Assembly (NCBI RefSeq): GCF_030052815.1
Contig: NC_079501.1
Span: 82,843,979-82,907,978 of the forward strand
Origin: Hevea brasiliensis
Taxonomy: Eukaryota > Streptophyta > Magnoliopsida > Malpighiales > Euphorbiaceae
DNA: 64,000 bases
Direction: 5' to 3'
Under the pieces are notes generated by a model, which saw nothing but the letters and a program-made list of their open reading frames with translations, was not told the DNA's origin and ran no database searches. The position numbers and the translations under genes were made by a program. Of the stretch, positions 32,870-43,350 are shown one piece after another (the first letter of the stretch is position 1; every line of letters starts with the position of its first letter).

Positions 32870-34363
32870 TGATAAGTGCATAATTTATTAATTTTACTTC
32901 CATCACATTGAGTGTTTCTATGGTATCTTTATGCCTGATTCAGTTGATTAAAGTATAATTATCTATTAGGCATACGTTTAGAGAGTTATTGAAATAATTG
33001 TGTTAAATGGAGAAATTGTTAACAACTGCATTAATATGACTCTTTCTGTATTTTTTAGGGTTTTGGTGAAGTTCCAGAGCCTAAAAGTGTGAAAGAAAAC
33101 TTGGAAAGGTCAAAGGATTGAGAAGCGTGGTTGATACAAAGTACACGGGTCGTGTAAGCACAACCATGGACCCATGTAACATTCTGCCAGAAGAAATCCA
33201 GAGAACCAAGAAAGAAACAAAGTACACGGGCCGTGTAACTTGACCCGTGTAAATCCTGGAGACCCGTGTAACTTTCTGTGCCAATACGAAACATGCCCAT
33301 TCAACTCTAGTAAGTTACACGGCCCTGGGCCGTGTAGTGATACACGGGCTGTGTATCCGTCGATAATCAATTTCCTGATTTTGATATAGTTGCAGTTTTT
33401 TATAGAGACTCTAAAAAAAAAACCTAACCCTAGACCATTTATTATAATTAGATCAGCATTCAGTAGCCTCTAAGGGATGCCTCCAACACCTTTAGATCCA
33501 AATTGAGCAGCCTCCCCATTCATCTTTTAAAATTCTTCTTTTTCTTCTTTAATTTTCTGTTAGCCATCAACATGAGTGGCTAAGTTTTTAATTTAGTTCA
33601 AGGGATTCAAGTTCTTTTGCTTGATTTGTGAGACCAGGTTCTTAATTTAATTTATGTCTTTTTAAATATCTATTGTTTTCTTATTTCTTTGTCTTTGATC
33701 TATTGAATGATTTGCTAAAAAGGCCTATTAGTTAATTGTTTGATGAGATCAATTGCTAGTTCATCTTCATAATCCGTAATTGTTGTGTAAGATTGAATAA
33801 GAGTAGCAATTAGGTTTTATTGATTATGATCTCAGTTTTCAATAATAACCTAAGGAAACAATAGGGTGGATTAATGATTTATAAATTGTTGTTCAGCTTA
33901 ACTACTTCCTTTTCGTAAAGCAGTTATTAATTTGATGAGGATTGCTTAATACCAACTCAATTAATAATTAGAGTCAATAAGAGTGCTGGGCTTGAATTGA
34001 TGAGTATAGGGAAGTTAGGGGTTTACCTCACTGTTCAGTAAATCTATGTTAAGTATTCAATAAGAGATAATTGTATTTCTTTTGTCTATAATCAAATCAA
34101 TGCATTGGAATGCGAATTACCTTGGACTGAAGTCTGTTTAAATTGATATTTTCATATTTAGTTCTTGAATTTTTGATTTCTTCTGATTTTATGTTACAAA
34201 ACCCCCCCCTAATCTTTGCCTCTTCCATTTTCTATTACACAAGTGCACGAAATTTAGTAATTTAGTCTCTAGGGTTCGACCTGGATTTACCACTTGCTAC
34301 AGAAAATATTTCATAATTGGTAATTTCAGTTAATTTAATTTCTGGTGGATTTGACAGCTACCA
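32870..34363 (+). repeat. Athila-2 5' LTR
   Basis: Contains the ACACGG/CCGTGT array (33141-33357). The TATA position reads TTATAATTA at 33442-33450, whereas the 3' LTR keeps TATAAATAG, so the 5' promoter is weakened. A run of eight to nine C lies near 34203, where the 3' LTR has 16. Confidence 0.92.
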
Positions 34364-34370
34364 AGAATTT

Positions 34371-34388
34371 TGGCGCTATTGTCGTGGA
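34371..34388 (+). other. Athila-2 primer binding site (tRNA-Asp-like)
   Basis: TGGCGCTATTGTCGTGGA lies seven bases after the 5' LTR. It matches the Athila primer site pattern TGGCGCC.TTGCCG.GGA (complement of tRNA-Asp 3' end) with C-to-T changes, so it is a decayed site. Confidence 0.7.
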
Positions 34389-34682
34389 CTGAAATTTATT
34401 GGATTTCTTGTTTTTAGTGTTAGGATAGTCTGTTATTAATTTTGTTTGTGAAGTGTTGCTATTTTCAGGTTTTTGGCAAAACAATTTTTACAGTGTTACT
34501 ATTCATTAAGAAGTTTGGTTGAATTAGGAGGGGCGGCCCATACCTATTTTGAAGGAAGTGATGCTCTAACCAAGACTAATTAATCCATAGGATTCCTTGG
34601 CCCCACCCTCTTAAGGCCAAATTCGATTGTTTTTTAAGGTTTTGAGGCATTTTTCTGTTTTTACTTTGATTTCTTTTTGTAT

Positions 34683-36410
34683 ATGACAAGAATTTCTCAA
34701 TCTGGTGAGCTGATCTTTAATCCAGAAGTAGAAAAAACAGCTAAACAGTTGAGAAAATTGGCTAAGCAAGGTAGGTAGATTCCGAGTACATCTAAAAGAG
34801 TCCAATCTCCAAGGGAATTAAGTTCGGATTCGGATTCAGATTCAAATTCTGAAAATGAAACCATGGCTGCTAGGACTTTGAAAGAGTTGGTTGCTCCTGA
34901 TCTAAACCAACAGCCTTTGTGTATTCAATACCCTGCTTTAAATATTGCTTTTGAGTTGAAATTTGGATTAATCCATTTGTTGCCTAAGTTTCATGGTCTT
35001 GCAGGTGAGGATCCACATAAGCATTTAAAAGAATTTCATGTTGTGTGTTCCAGCATGAAACCTTAAGGAGTTTCAGAGGATCAAATCAAGCTTCGAGTTT
35101 TCCCTTTCTCACTGGAAGGCACAGCTAAGGATTGGTTGTATTGCCTTCCTTCCGGATCTGTTAACTCATGGAATGGGATGAAGCAGATATTTCTGGAGAA
35201 GTATTTTCCTGTTTCCCGTGCTGCCAACATAAGAAAAGAAATTTGTGGCATCCGACAGTACAATGGAGAGAGCTTGTATGAGTATTGGGAGAGATTTAAG
35301 AAGCTGTGTGCAAGTTGTCCCCATCATCAAATAAGTGAGTAGCTATTAATTTAATATTTCTATGAGGGACTTCTACCAATGGACTGTAGTATGATAGATG
35401 TTGCTAGTGGAGGAGCTTTGGTTGACAAGACACTAGAAGAAGCAAGGAGGCTGATTGCTAACATGGTAGCAAATTCTCAGCAGTTTGGAATGAGAATGGA
35501 TCACACACCCATGAAGGTTAATGAGGTAAGTACATCTAACCTTGAGAAACAGATTTCTGATTTAACTTCTTTGGTGAGGCAGTTGGCTATAGGGAATATG
35601 CAGACTATTAAGGTATGTGGAATTTGTTCGGGTTCAGGTCATACTACTGATATGTGTCCTGCATTACAAGAGGATGAATCAATGCAACATGCTAATGTAG
35701 TAGGACATTATGGACAGCCACAATGCAAGTATGATCCCTATTCGAATACTTATAATCCAGGATGGCGATATCATCCCAATCTGAGTTATGGGAATCAACC
35801 AGTACAAAATCGATACCAGCATCAAAGACCACAAGGGAATCAACGACAACCACAACCACCTCTGCCTCCCTCAAATCAAGGTATGTCACTTGATGAAATT
35901 GTTAAGGCCTTGGCTAACAATACCCAACAGTTTCAACAGGAGACCAGAAATAGCATTCAAAACATAGAGAGGCAGATTGGTCAGTTAACCTCATTTGTGA
36001 GTAAGCTGGAAGCTCAAGGTTCTGGAAAGCTTCCATCACAAACAATCATGAACCCCAGAGAAAATGTGAATGCTATAGTGTTGCGAAGTGGGAAAGAAGT
36101 TGATAATCAGACTCCACATGAGCCAAAGAAGAAGCAAGGAGAAAAAGAGTTTGAAGTTCCTGAAGTTGAGGTAAATACTGAACCTAAACTGAATAAGGTT
36201 AATAATTCTGTTCTTCTTCCATTCCCTTGCAGGTTGGACAAGATGAAGAAAGAAGAACAAGATAAAGAAATTTTTGAGACTTTCAGGAAGATGGAGGTGA
36301 ATATACCTTTACTTGATGCAATCAAACAAGTTCCCAAGTATGCTAAATTCCTTAAGGAGCTATGCACTACAAAGCGTAAGCTGAGGAATAATGAGAATAT
36401 TAGTGTGGGG
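34683..36410 (+). pseudogene. gag: Athila-2 gag
   Basis: The frame starts at ATG 34683 and shares its register with the rest of pol up to 38738. Stops are TAG 34776, TAA 35064, TAG 35340 and TAA 35352; several of them fit CAG or CAA codons changed by C-to-T. The capsid fold is recognised by L-P-K-F-H-G-L-A-G-E-D-P, R-V-F-P-F-S-L, A-K-D-W-L, W-N-G-M-K and E-S-L-Y-E-Y-W-E-R-F. A zinc knuckle, C-G-I-C-S-G-S-G-H-T-T-D-M-C (CX2CX4HX4C), is at 35616-35657. A Gln/Asn/Pro-rich spacer and an acidic/basic linker follow. The Gag C-terminal spacer is the part seen at the start of Athila-1. Confidence 0.85.
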
Positions 36411-36923
36411 GAAAATGTGTCGGCATTAATTCAGCAAAAATTACTCCCTAAGTGTAAGGATCCAGGTTCGTTTTCTATTCCCTGCAGAATAGGTGATTCT
36501 AAATTTGAACGTGCAACGGCAGATTTAGGAGCATCTATTAATGTTATGTCAAATTCAGTTTTTCAAACTTTAAATTTGGGTCCTTTGAAAGAAACCAGTG
36601 TCATTATTCAGTTAGCTGATCGTTCTAATGCTTACCCATTGGGAGTAGTTGAAGATGTGTTAGTGCAGGTAGGAGAATTGATTTTTCCTACAGATTTTTA
36701 TATTCTGGATATGGAGGATAGTGTTCCCACATCAAAGTCAGCTTTGATTTTGTTTGGAAGACCTTTCTTAAAAACTGCCAAGACAAAAATTGATGTGGAT
36801 GATTGTACCTTAACTATGGAGTTTGATGGAGAAACTGTCAAATTTAATATCTTTGATGCCATGAAGTATCCTGCTAATGATCATTATGTTTTTTCTATTG
36901 ATGTTGTTGATACAATTATGTAG
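36411..36923 (+). pseudogene. Athila-2 aspartic protease
   Basis: In the same frame as gag. The catalytic Asp is in D-L-G-A-S-I (Asp codon 36522-36524), and the C-terminal motif reads F-G-R-P-F-L-K-T-A at about 36756-36780. TAG at 36921-36923 separates it from RT. All key residues are present, so the domain is better preserved than that of Athila-1. Confidence 0.82.
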
Positions 36924-38738
36924 GATGTCTTTGAGTTGAGCATGGAGGATGAGTTAGAAGTGGTAATTAGTCAAGGAATTCAAGAAATCAGTACCAATCA
37001 GCCATTAAGTGTAGAGGTTCAAGAGGCAGTAATGGCATTGCAGTCATTACCTCCTATTCAAAAAAGGTATGGAGTATCAAAGATTGACTTACCTATATCT
37101 CACACAAAATTGTTACCTTCTGTGGTGCAGGCACCAGTTCTTGAACTCAAGCCTTTACCTGAGCATTTGAAGTATGTTTACTTGGGAGACAATGAGACAC
37201 TTCCTGTTATCATCTCAAGTAATTTAACAAAGATTCAAGAAGACATATTGATTAAGGTTCTGAGACTACACAAGGAAGCAATTGGATGGACAATAGCTGA
37301 CATCAAAGGTATAAGCCCATCAGTGTGCATGCACAGGATTTTACTGGAGGATGAGGCTAAACCAAGTAGAGAAGCTCAAAGGAGATTGAACCCACAGATG
37401 ATGGAGGTTATGAATAAGGAGATTTTAAAGCTACTAGATGCAGGAGTTATTTACCCAATTTCAGACAGCAAATGGGTAAGTCCAGTCTAAGTAGTGCCAA
37501 AAAAATCAGGAGTCACTGTGGTAGCAAATCAAGATAATGAACTTGTTCCAACAAGGATTCAGAGTGGATGGCAAATGTGCATAGACTACCACAAGCTGAA
37601 TTCAACAACAAGGAAGTACCACTTCCCACTGCCATTCATTGATCCGATGCTTGAGCAGTTAGTAGGTAAGTCTTATTTCTATTTTCTCGATGGCTTTTCT
37701 GGATATAATCAAATTGTGATTGCATCGGAGGATCAAGAGAAGACTACCTTCACTTGCCCTTTTGGAACTTTTACTTTTAGAAGGATGCCCTTTGGGCTTT
37801 GTAATGCACCTGCCACATTTCAGAGATGCATGATTAGTATATTTTCAGATTACATTGATACTTGCATTGAGGGGTTTATGGATGATTTTACTGTGCATGG
37901 TGATTCATTTGATGCATGTTTACATCATTTAAATTCTATTCTTGAGAGATGTATTGAGAAAAATCTTGTTTTGAATTATGAGAAGTGTCATTTTATGGTG
38001 GAACAAGGGATTGTTTTGGGTCATGTTGTCTCTAATAGGGGTATTGAGGTGGATAAATCTAAAATTGATTTAATTGTGAACTTAGCCTACCCCATAACTA
38101 TGAGGGAAGTACGCTCTTTTCTTAGTCATGCAGGTTTCTATCGCAGGTTCATTAAGGATTTCTCTAAGATAGCATTGCCTTTGTCTAGATTCTTACAAAA
38201 AGATGTTTCTTTTGAGTTCAATGAAGAGTGCAAGGAGGCTTTTGACAAATTAAAATCTGCATTGACATCACCCCCTATTATCCAAGCTCCTGATTGGACA
38301 ATACCATTTCAAATTATGTGTGATGCGAGTAATTATGCAGTGGGAGTAGTTTTAGGGCAGCGTGTTGGGAAGCTCTTTTATGTGATTTATTATGCATCCA
38401 AAGCACTCAATTTAGCTCAGTGCAATTATTCTACAACCAAAAAAGAGTTTTTGGCTATAGTTTTTGCTTTAGATAAATTTCGGTCATATTTACTTGCTTC
38501 TAAAATAATTATCTTCTCTGATCATGCAGTGTTGAAGTATCTCTTGGCAAAAAAGGAAGCAAAACCAAGGTTGATTAGATGGATCCTTCTGCTGCAAGAA
38601 TTTGATTTTCAAATCAAGGATAAGAAAGAAGCTGAGAACTTGGTAGCAGATCATTTGAGTAGGTTAGTGACACAAGAAGATCCACTTCCTTTGCAGGAAC
38701 TTTTTCCTGATGAGCAGTTATTTAATTGCAAGGTATGA
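36924..38738 (+). pseudogene. Athila-2 reverse transcriptase and RNase H
   Basis: The frame continues with one stop (TAA 37488, between S-P-V and V-V-P-K-K, a Gln codon position). RT motifs: [33 protein letters not shown], and the F-M-D-D-F box with Asp codons at 37881-37886. RNase H follows: C-D-A-S-N-Y-A, T-K-K-E-F-L-A, F-S-D-H-A and V-A-D-H-L-S-R, with its acidic residues visible. The product makes cDNA and removes RNA from the hybrid. A one-base shift at about 38733 moves the following integrase into another frame. Confidence 0.9.
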
Positions 38739-40037
38739 TCCCTTGGTATGCTGATTTGGAGAATTATTTGGTTATTAAGGTTGTGCCTTTTGATTTAAGT
38801 AGAGCTAAGAAAAAGAAATTGAAAAGTGAGGCTAAGTATTGTGTATGGGATGACCCATATTTGTGAAAATTTTGTTCAGATCAAATTATTAGGAGATGTG
38901 TTCATGATAATGAGATTCAATCTATTCTTGCTTTTTATCATGCCTATGCATGTGGAGGTCATTTTGGACCCAAGAGAACAGGTAGAAAAATATTAGATTG
39001 TGGTTTTTATTGGCCCACTATATTTCATGATTCATATTTGATTTACAAAAATTGCGAACAATGTTAAAGAACAGGAAGTTTAACCCATAGGAATGAGATG
39101 ATTCAGAATCCAATACTTGTTTGTGAGATTTTTGATGTGTGGGGTATTGATTTTATGGGTCCATTTCCTTCTTCTTTTGGCTTTGTTTATATATTACTTG
39201 ATGTTGATTATGTTTCGAAATGGGTGGAAGCCAAAACCACCAGGACTGATGATTCTAAAGCTGTTGTAGGTTTTATCAAGTCAAACATTTTTAGCAGGTT
39301 TGGAGTTCCTAGAACTTTAATCAGTGACTGGGGCACACATTTTTGCAATAGAACTATTGAGGCATTGTTGAGGAGATATGGTGTTTTCCATAGAGTATCT
39401 ACAGCTTATCATCCTCAAACAAGTGGGCAAGCAGAGGTGTCTAACAGAGAGATCAAGTCTATTTTGGAAAAAATAGTGAAGCCAAATAGAAAAGATTGGA
39501 GCCTTAGACTTGATGATGCAATGTGGGCTTATAGGACTGCTTATAAGACTCCCATAGGTATGTCCCCCTTCATATTGGCATTTGGTAAGTTGTGTCACCT
39601 TCTTGTGGAGTTAGAACATAAGGCTTATTGGGTTGTTAAACATTGTAATTTGGATTTGAATACTGCTGGTGTGGGAAGAAAATTACAATTGCAGGAATTA
39701 GAGGAAATTCGACTTGAGGCTTATGAGAACTCTAAGATCTATAAAGAAAAGACCAAGGTATTCCATGACAAACTAATTCTAAGGAAGCAGTTTGTGGTTG
39801 GACAAAAGTTTTATTGTATAATTCCATACTGAAGCTGATGCCTGGTAAGTTGCGTTCTCGTGGATTGGACCATTTGTTGTTACTAATGTGTTTTCTTATG
39901 GTGCAGTTGAAATTCAAAGTTTAGGAACTAATAAGGTGTTCAAGGTCAACAGTCATATACTCAAGCCATTTTATGAAGGATTTCAGGAGCATACAGTGGA
40001 GGAGCTCAAATTGAGTAACCCAATTTATATGGATTAA
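38735..40037 (+). pseudogene. Athila-2 integrase
   Basis: The zinc domain is at about 38930-39065 (H-A-Y-A-C-G-G-H ... C-E-Q-C), broken by TAA just after the second Cys. A TGA at about 38864 lies before it. The core carries W-G-I-D-F-M-G-P (Asp), I-S-D-W-G-T-H-F (Asp) and S-N-R-E-I-K (Glu), open from 39098 to 39832. Two small shifts after 39800 break the C-terminal domain, whose wording W-I-G-P-F and F-K-V-N can still be read up to TAA 40035-40037. The catalytic triad is intact. Confidence 0.87.
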
Positions 40038-40055
40038 GGAGCTTTGCCATGTCGA

Positions 40056-40100
40056 GCTAACGACGATAAACAAAAGTGCTTCTTAGGAGGCAACCCATGG
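40056..40100 (+). promoter_or_regulatory. Conserved post-pol Athila motif (copy 2)
   Basis: GAGCTAACGACGATAAACAA, then AAGTGCTTCTTAGGAGGCAA, then CCC follow the pol stop. The match to 4306-4352 and to 43303-43350 (minus) is in noncoding DNA. Role unknown. Confidence 0.5.
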
Positions 40101-40233
40101 GTAGCTTGTTAGCCACAATCAGATTTGTTTTCTTTCCCTTATCTTATTTTATTTTCTAGCATTCTTTTTTTTTCCTTTTCTTATTTTATTTTCTAACATT
40201 CTTTTTTTTTTCCTTTTCTTTTGCATTTGGGCT

Positions 40234-40275
40234 TTACATTAGGGGCAATGTAAGTTTTAAGTGTGGGGGAGGAGA
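40234..40275 (+). other. Athila-2 upstream hairpin and internal G-rich tract
   Basis: TTACATT-AGGGGC-AATGTAA (40234-40253) is a perfect 7-bp stem, followed by TTTTAAGTGTGGGGGAGGAG. Nearly the same tract occurs as the true polypurine tract at 41155-41171. Confidence 0.7.
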
Positions 40276-41132
40276 AATTTGTTGCTTTAATCTGAAAAAA
40301 ACAAATAAATAAATTTGTTCTTATAAGCTTGATTCATGATTCTATATTAACTTTCGGAGAGAAGTGCTTTGTCCTTGAAATGACTTTTCTATTTTAGATT
40401 GAATTTTTGAGATTTTAGGCAAGGTAATTAGTAACTTTAATGATGGATTTTCTCTCTTCTCCATACCATATAGCAATTTTTTCTACATAAATCATTTAGG
40501 CTTGATTTAATGGTGAAATAATTAGTTATGTGTGCTTTAAACTAATGTCATGCATATTTCAGAACTTTGTTTAATCTATCAAGGCACTTTATAATATGTA
40601 GATGCATAAATTGGGGGAAATAAAAGGTTGAACTTGAAAATTGCTCCGCTATTTTAGTTAAGCAAACTAACTAGGGGTCTTCATGAACCCCATGTCGATT
40701 CTCAAGCCAAAAGCTAGCAAGGATATGAGCAAGGTACTTTTCTAAAGGTGACAATTGAAAAAAAATTTAAAAAAAAACCCGTAACAAGAGAGAAGTACCA
40801 ATTTCAAATATATATATAAAAAAAAGGGCATTTCTATCTCCCCTAAGATTTGCAAAGAGCTATAATTGTTGTACCTTGATAAATTAACCTTGTGTTTTAG
40901 TATGTATTGACTTAAAATTTTATAAAACTTTAATTGTGTGAGCTTAATTGATTTCAAGCCTTTTGTTTTGTGTTGGAAAATTGTTGATATATTGGTATGG
41001 TGTTGATGGAATTTGCTGTGATGGTTATTACCTTACTTGCCTCTTCTTTCAAGCTTTTAATCTTTTGTTAGAGAATTTTATAATAGAGTGAAGTTAAGGA
41101 ACTTCTAAGTGGAGTTGATTGAGAATTTAAGT
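40276..41132 (+). other. Athila-2 3' noncoding region
   Basis: About 0.86 kb of AT-rich sequence between the two hairpin/G-tract modules, at the place that follows the post-pol ORF in Athila-1. No open frame with recognisable content is present, and no remnant of that ORF is visible. Confidence 0.6.
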
Positions 41133-41171
41133 CATGCTTGAGGACAAGCATGGAATAAGTGTGGGGGAATT
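41133..41171 (+). other. Athila-2 3' hairpin and polypurine tract
   Basis: CATGCTTG-AGGA-CAAGCATG (41133-41152) is a perfect 8-bp stem with an AGGA loop, directly followed by GAATAAGTGTGGGGGAATT, which abuts the 3' LTR at 41172. Confidence 0.8.
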
Positions 41172-42675
41172 TGATAAGTGCATAATTTATTAATTTTACA
41201 TCCATCACATTGAGTGTTTCTAGGGTATCTTTATACCTAATTCAGTTGATTAAAGTATAATTATCTATTAGGCATATGTTTAAAGAGTTGTTGAAATAAT
41301 TGTGTTAAATGGAGAAATTATTAGCAACTGCATTAATCTGACTCTTTCTGTATTTTTTAGGGTTTTGGTGAAGTTCCAGAGCATAGAAGTGTGAAAGGAA
41401 ACTTAGAAAGGTCGAAGAATTGAGAAGCGTGGTTGATACAAAGTACACGGGTCGTGTAAGCACAACCATGGACCCATGTAACATGCTGCTAGAAGAAATC
41501 CAGAGAACCAAGGAAGAAACAAAGTACATGTGCCGTGTAACTTGACTCGTGTAAATCCTGGAGACCCGTGTAACTTTCTGTGCCAATATGAAACAAGCCC
41601 ATTCAGCTTCAGTAAGTTACATGGCCCTAGGCCGTGTAGTGATACACGGGCCGTGTATCCGTAGACAATCAGTTTCCTGATTTTGATCCAGTTGCAGTTT
41701 TTTACAGAGACTCTAAAAAAAAACCTAACCCTAGACCATTTATTATAAATAGATCAGCATTTAGCAGCCTCTGAGGGATGCCTCCAACACCTTCAGATCT
41801 AAATTGAGCAGCCTCTCCATTCGTCTTTTAGAATTCTTCTTTTTCTTCTTTAATTTTCTGTAAGCCATGAACATGAGTGGCTAAGTTTTTAATTCAGTTC
41901 AAGGGATTCAAGTTCTTTTGCTTGATTTGTGAGACCAGGTTCTTAATTTAATTTATATCTTTTTGAATATCTATTGTTTTCTGATTTCTTTGTTTTTGAT
42001 CTATTGAATGATTTGCTAAAAAGGCCTATTAGTTAATTATTTGATGAGATCAATTGCTAGTTCATCTTCATAATCTATAATTATTGTGTAAGATTAAACA
42101 AGAGTAGCAATTAAGTTTTATTGATTATGATCCCAGTTTTCAATAATAACCTAAAGAAACAATAGGGTGGATTAAATGATTCATAAATTGTTATTCAGCT
42201 TAACTACTTCCTTTTATTAAAGTAGTTATTAATTTGATGAGGATTGCTTAATATCAACTCAGTTAATAATTAGAATCAATAAGAATTCTTGGCTCGAATT
42301 GATGAGTATAGGGAAGTTAAGGGTTTACCTCGTTGTTCGGTAAATCTACGTTAAGTATTCAATAAGAGATAATTATATTTCTTTTGTCTATGATCAAATC
42401 AATACATTGGAATATGAATTACCTTGGACTGAAGTCTGTTTAAATTAAGATTTTCATATTTAGTTCTTGAATTTTTTATTTCTTCTAATTTTGTGTTACA
42501 AACCCACCCCCCCCCCCCCCCCAATCTTTGTCTCTTCCGTTTTCCATTACACAGGTGCACGAAGTTTAGTAATTCAGTCTCTAGGGTTCGACCTGGATTT
42601 ACTACTTGCTACAGAAAATATTTTATAATTGGTAATTTCAGTTAATTTAATTTCTGGTGGATTTGACAGCTACCA
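41172..42675 (+). repeat. Athila-2 3' LTR
   Basis: Ends CAGCTACCA before ATGTG. ACACGG/CCGTGT array at 41441-41660, TATA box TATAAATAG at 41744-41752 (about 85 bp after the array), and an unbroken run of 16 C at 42507-42522 near the end. Confidence 0.92.
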
Positions 42676-42680
42676 ATGTG

Positions 42681-43350
42681 GCTCAATCACAAAAAATAGG
42701 AATAATGGAGGCACGAAATTGGCTCACTAAAGGGATAACTTTTTGTTGTCAAAAGGTTAGCAATTTAAGCTCAAGTGTTTACACCTAATTTGCCTTCATC
42801 ACTTAAATGCATGCATATATACATGTAATCTCAAAAAGGTTTAAAGTAAGTTCTAGAGATACATAATCAAGGAATGAATATCTACACAACAAAGAAATAG
42901 ATTGATATTGAAGTTTCAATCATAGGCTCAAAAGCTCACAAATGGTATTGATCTTCCCTATTAGCATATTCAACCTTTCAATTCCATTTCCACATTAAGA
43001 AAGCCTAAGTTGCAAGTCAATATATCCATTTTATTCATACTCTTATCAAACTTAGTCAATCCATACTCATAACATGCATAAGTTCATCAATCTATGGAAA
43101 GAACCTAAAAATAAAAAACCTATAATTTTTAAAAGAAAAAAAATTACTGACTAAAAGAACTAAACACATAGAAACACATAAAAACCCTCCCCCACACTCA
43201 AATCTTACATTGTCCCAATGTAACTTATCATGCAAAGAAGAAAAACTAAAAACAAGGAAATAAAAAGGTTAGGGAGATAGAAATCCAAATCTATTTATTT
43301 CTTAAGTTGCATCCTAAGCAGTTCATTTTTTTAAAGTCTCATGCTCAACT
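42681..43350 (-). mobile_element. Athila-3 internal, piece 3 with upstream hairpin and post-pol motif
   Basis: Minus strand, read from right to left: the conserved post-pol motif (plus 43303-43350), the stem TTACATTG-GGA-CAATGTAA (plus 43205-43223), a tract GATTTGAGTGTGGGGGAGGG, then AT-rich noncoding sequence. This order matches Athila-1 and Athila-2. Athila-3 pol should lie to the right, but Tekay-B begins at 43351. CAACT (43346-43350) should be the Tekay-B target duplication. Confidence 0.75.

Larger units (their letters stand above)
32870..42675 (+). mobile_element. Athila-2: complete Athila element, TSD ATGTG
   Basis: LTRs 32870-34363 (1494 bp) and 41172-42675 (1504 bp), both TGATAAGTGC...CAGCTACCA, flank gag-pol in a single main frame. 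ATGTG lies on both sides (32865-32869, 42676-42680). The primer site and polypurine tract are present. It has no post-pol ORF, unlike Athila-1. The LTRs differ at about 16 of the first 260 bases by my count, more than the Tekay-A pair. In-frame stops and two or three frameshifts make it non-autonomous. Confidence 0.93.

Noticed and set aside
36036..36367. Two minus-strand frames inside Athila-2 gag
   Set aside because: Antisense shadows of the Lys/Glu-rich gag linker; the plus strand is the conserved coding frame.
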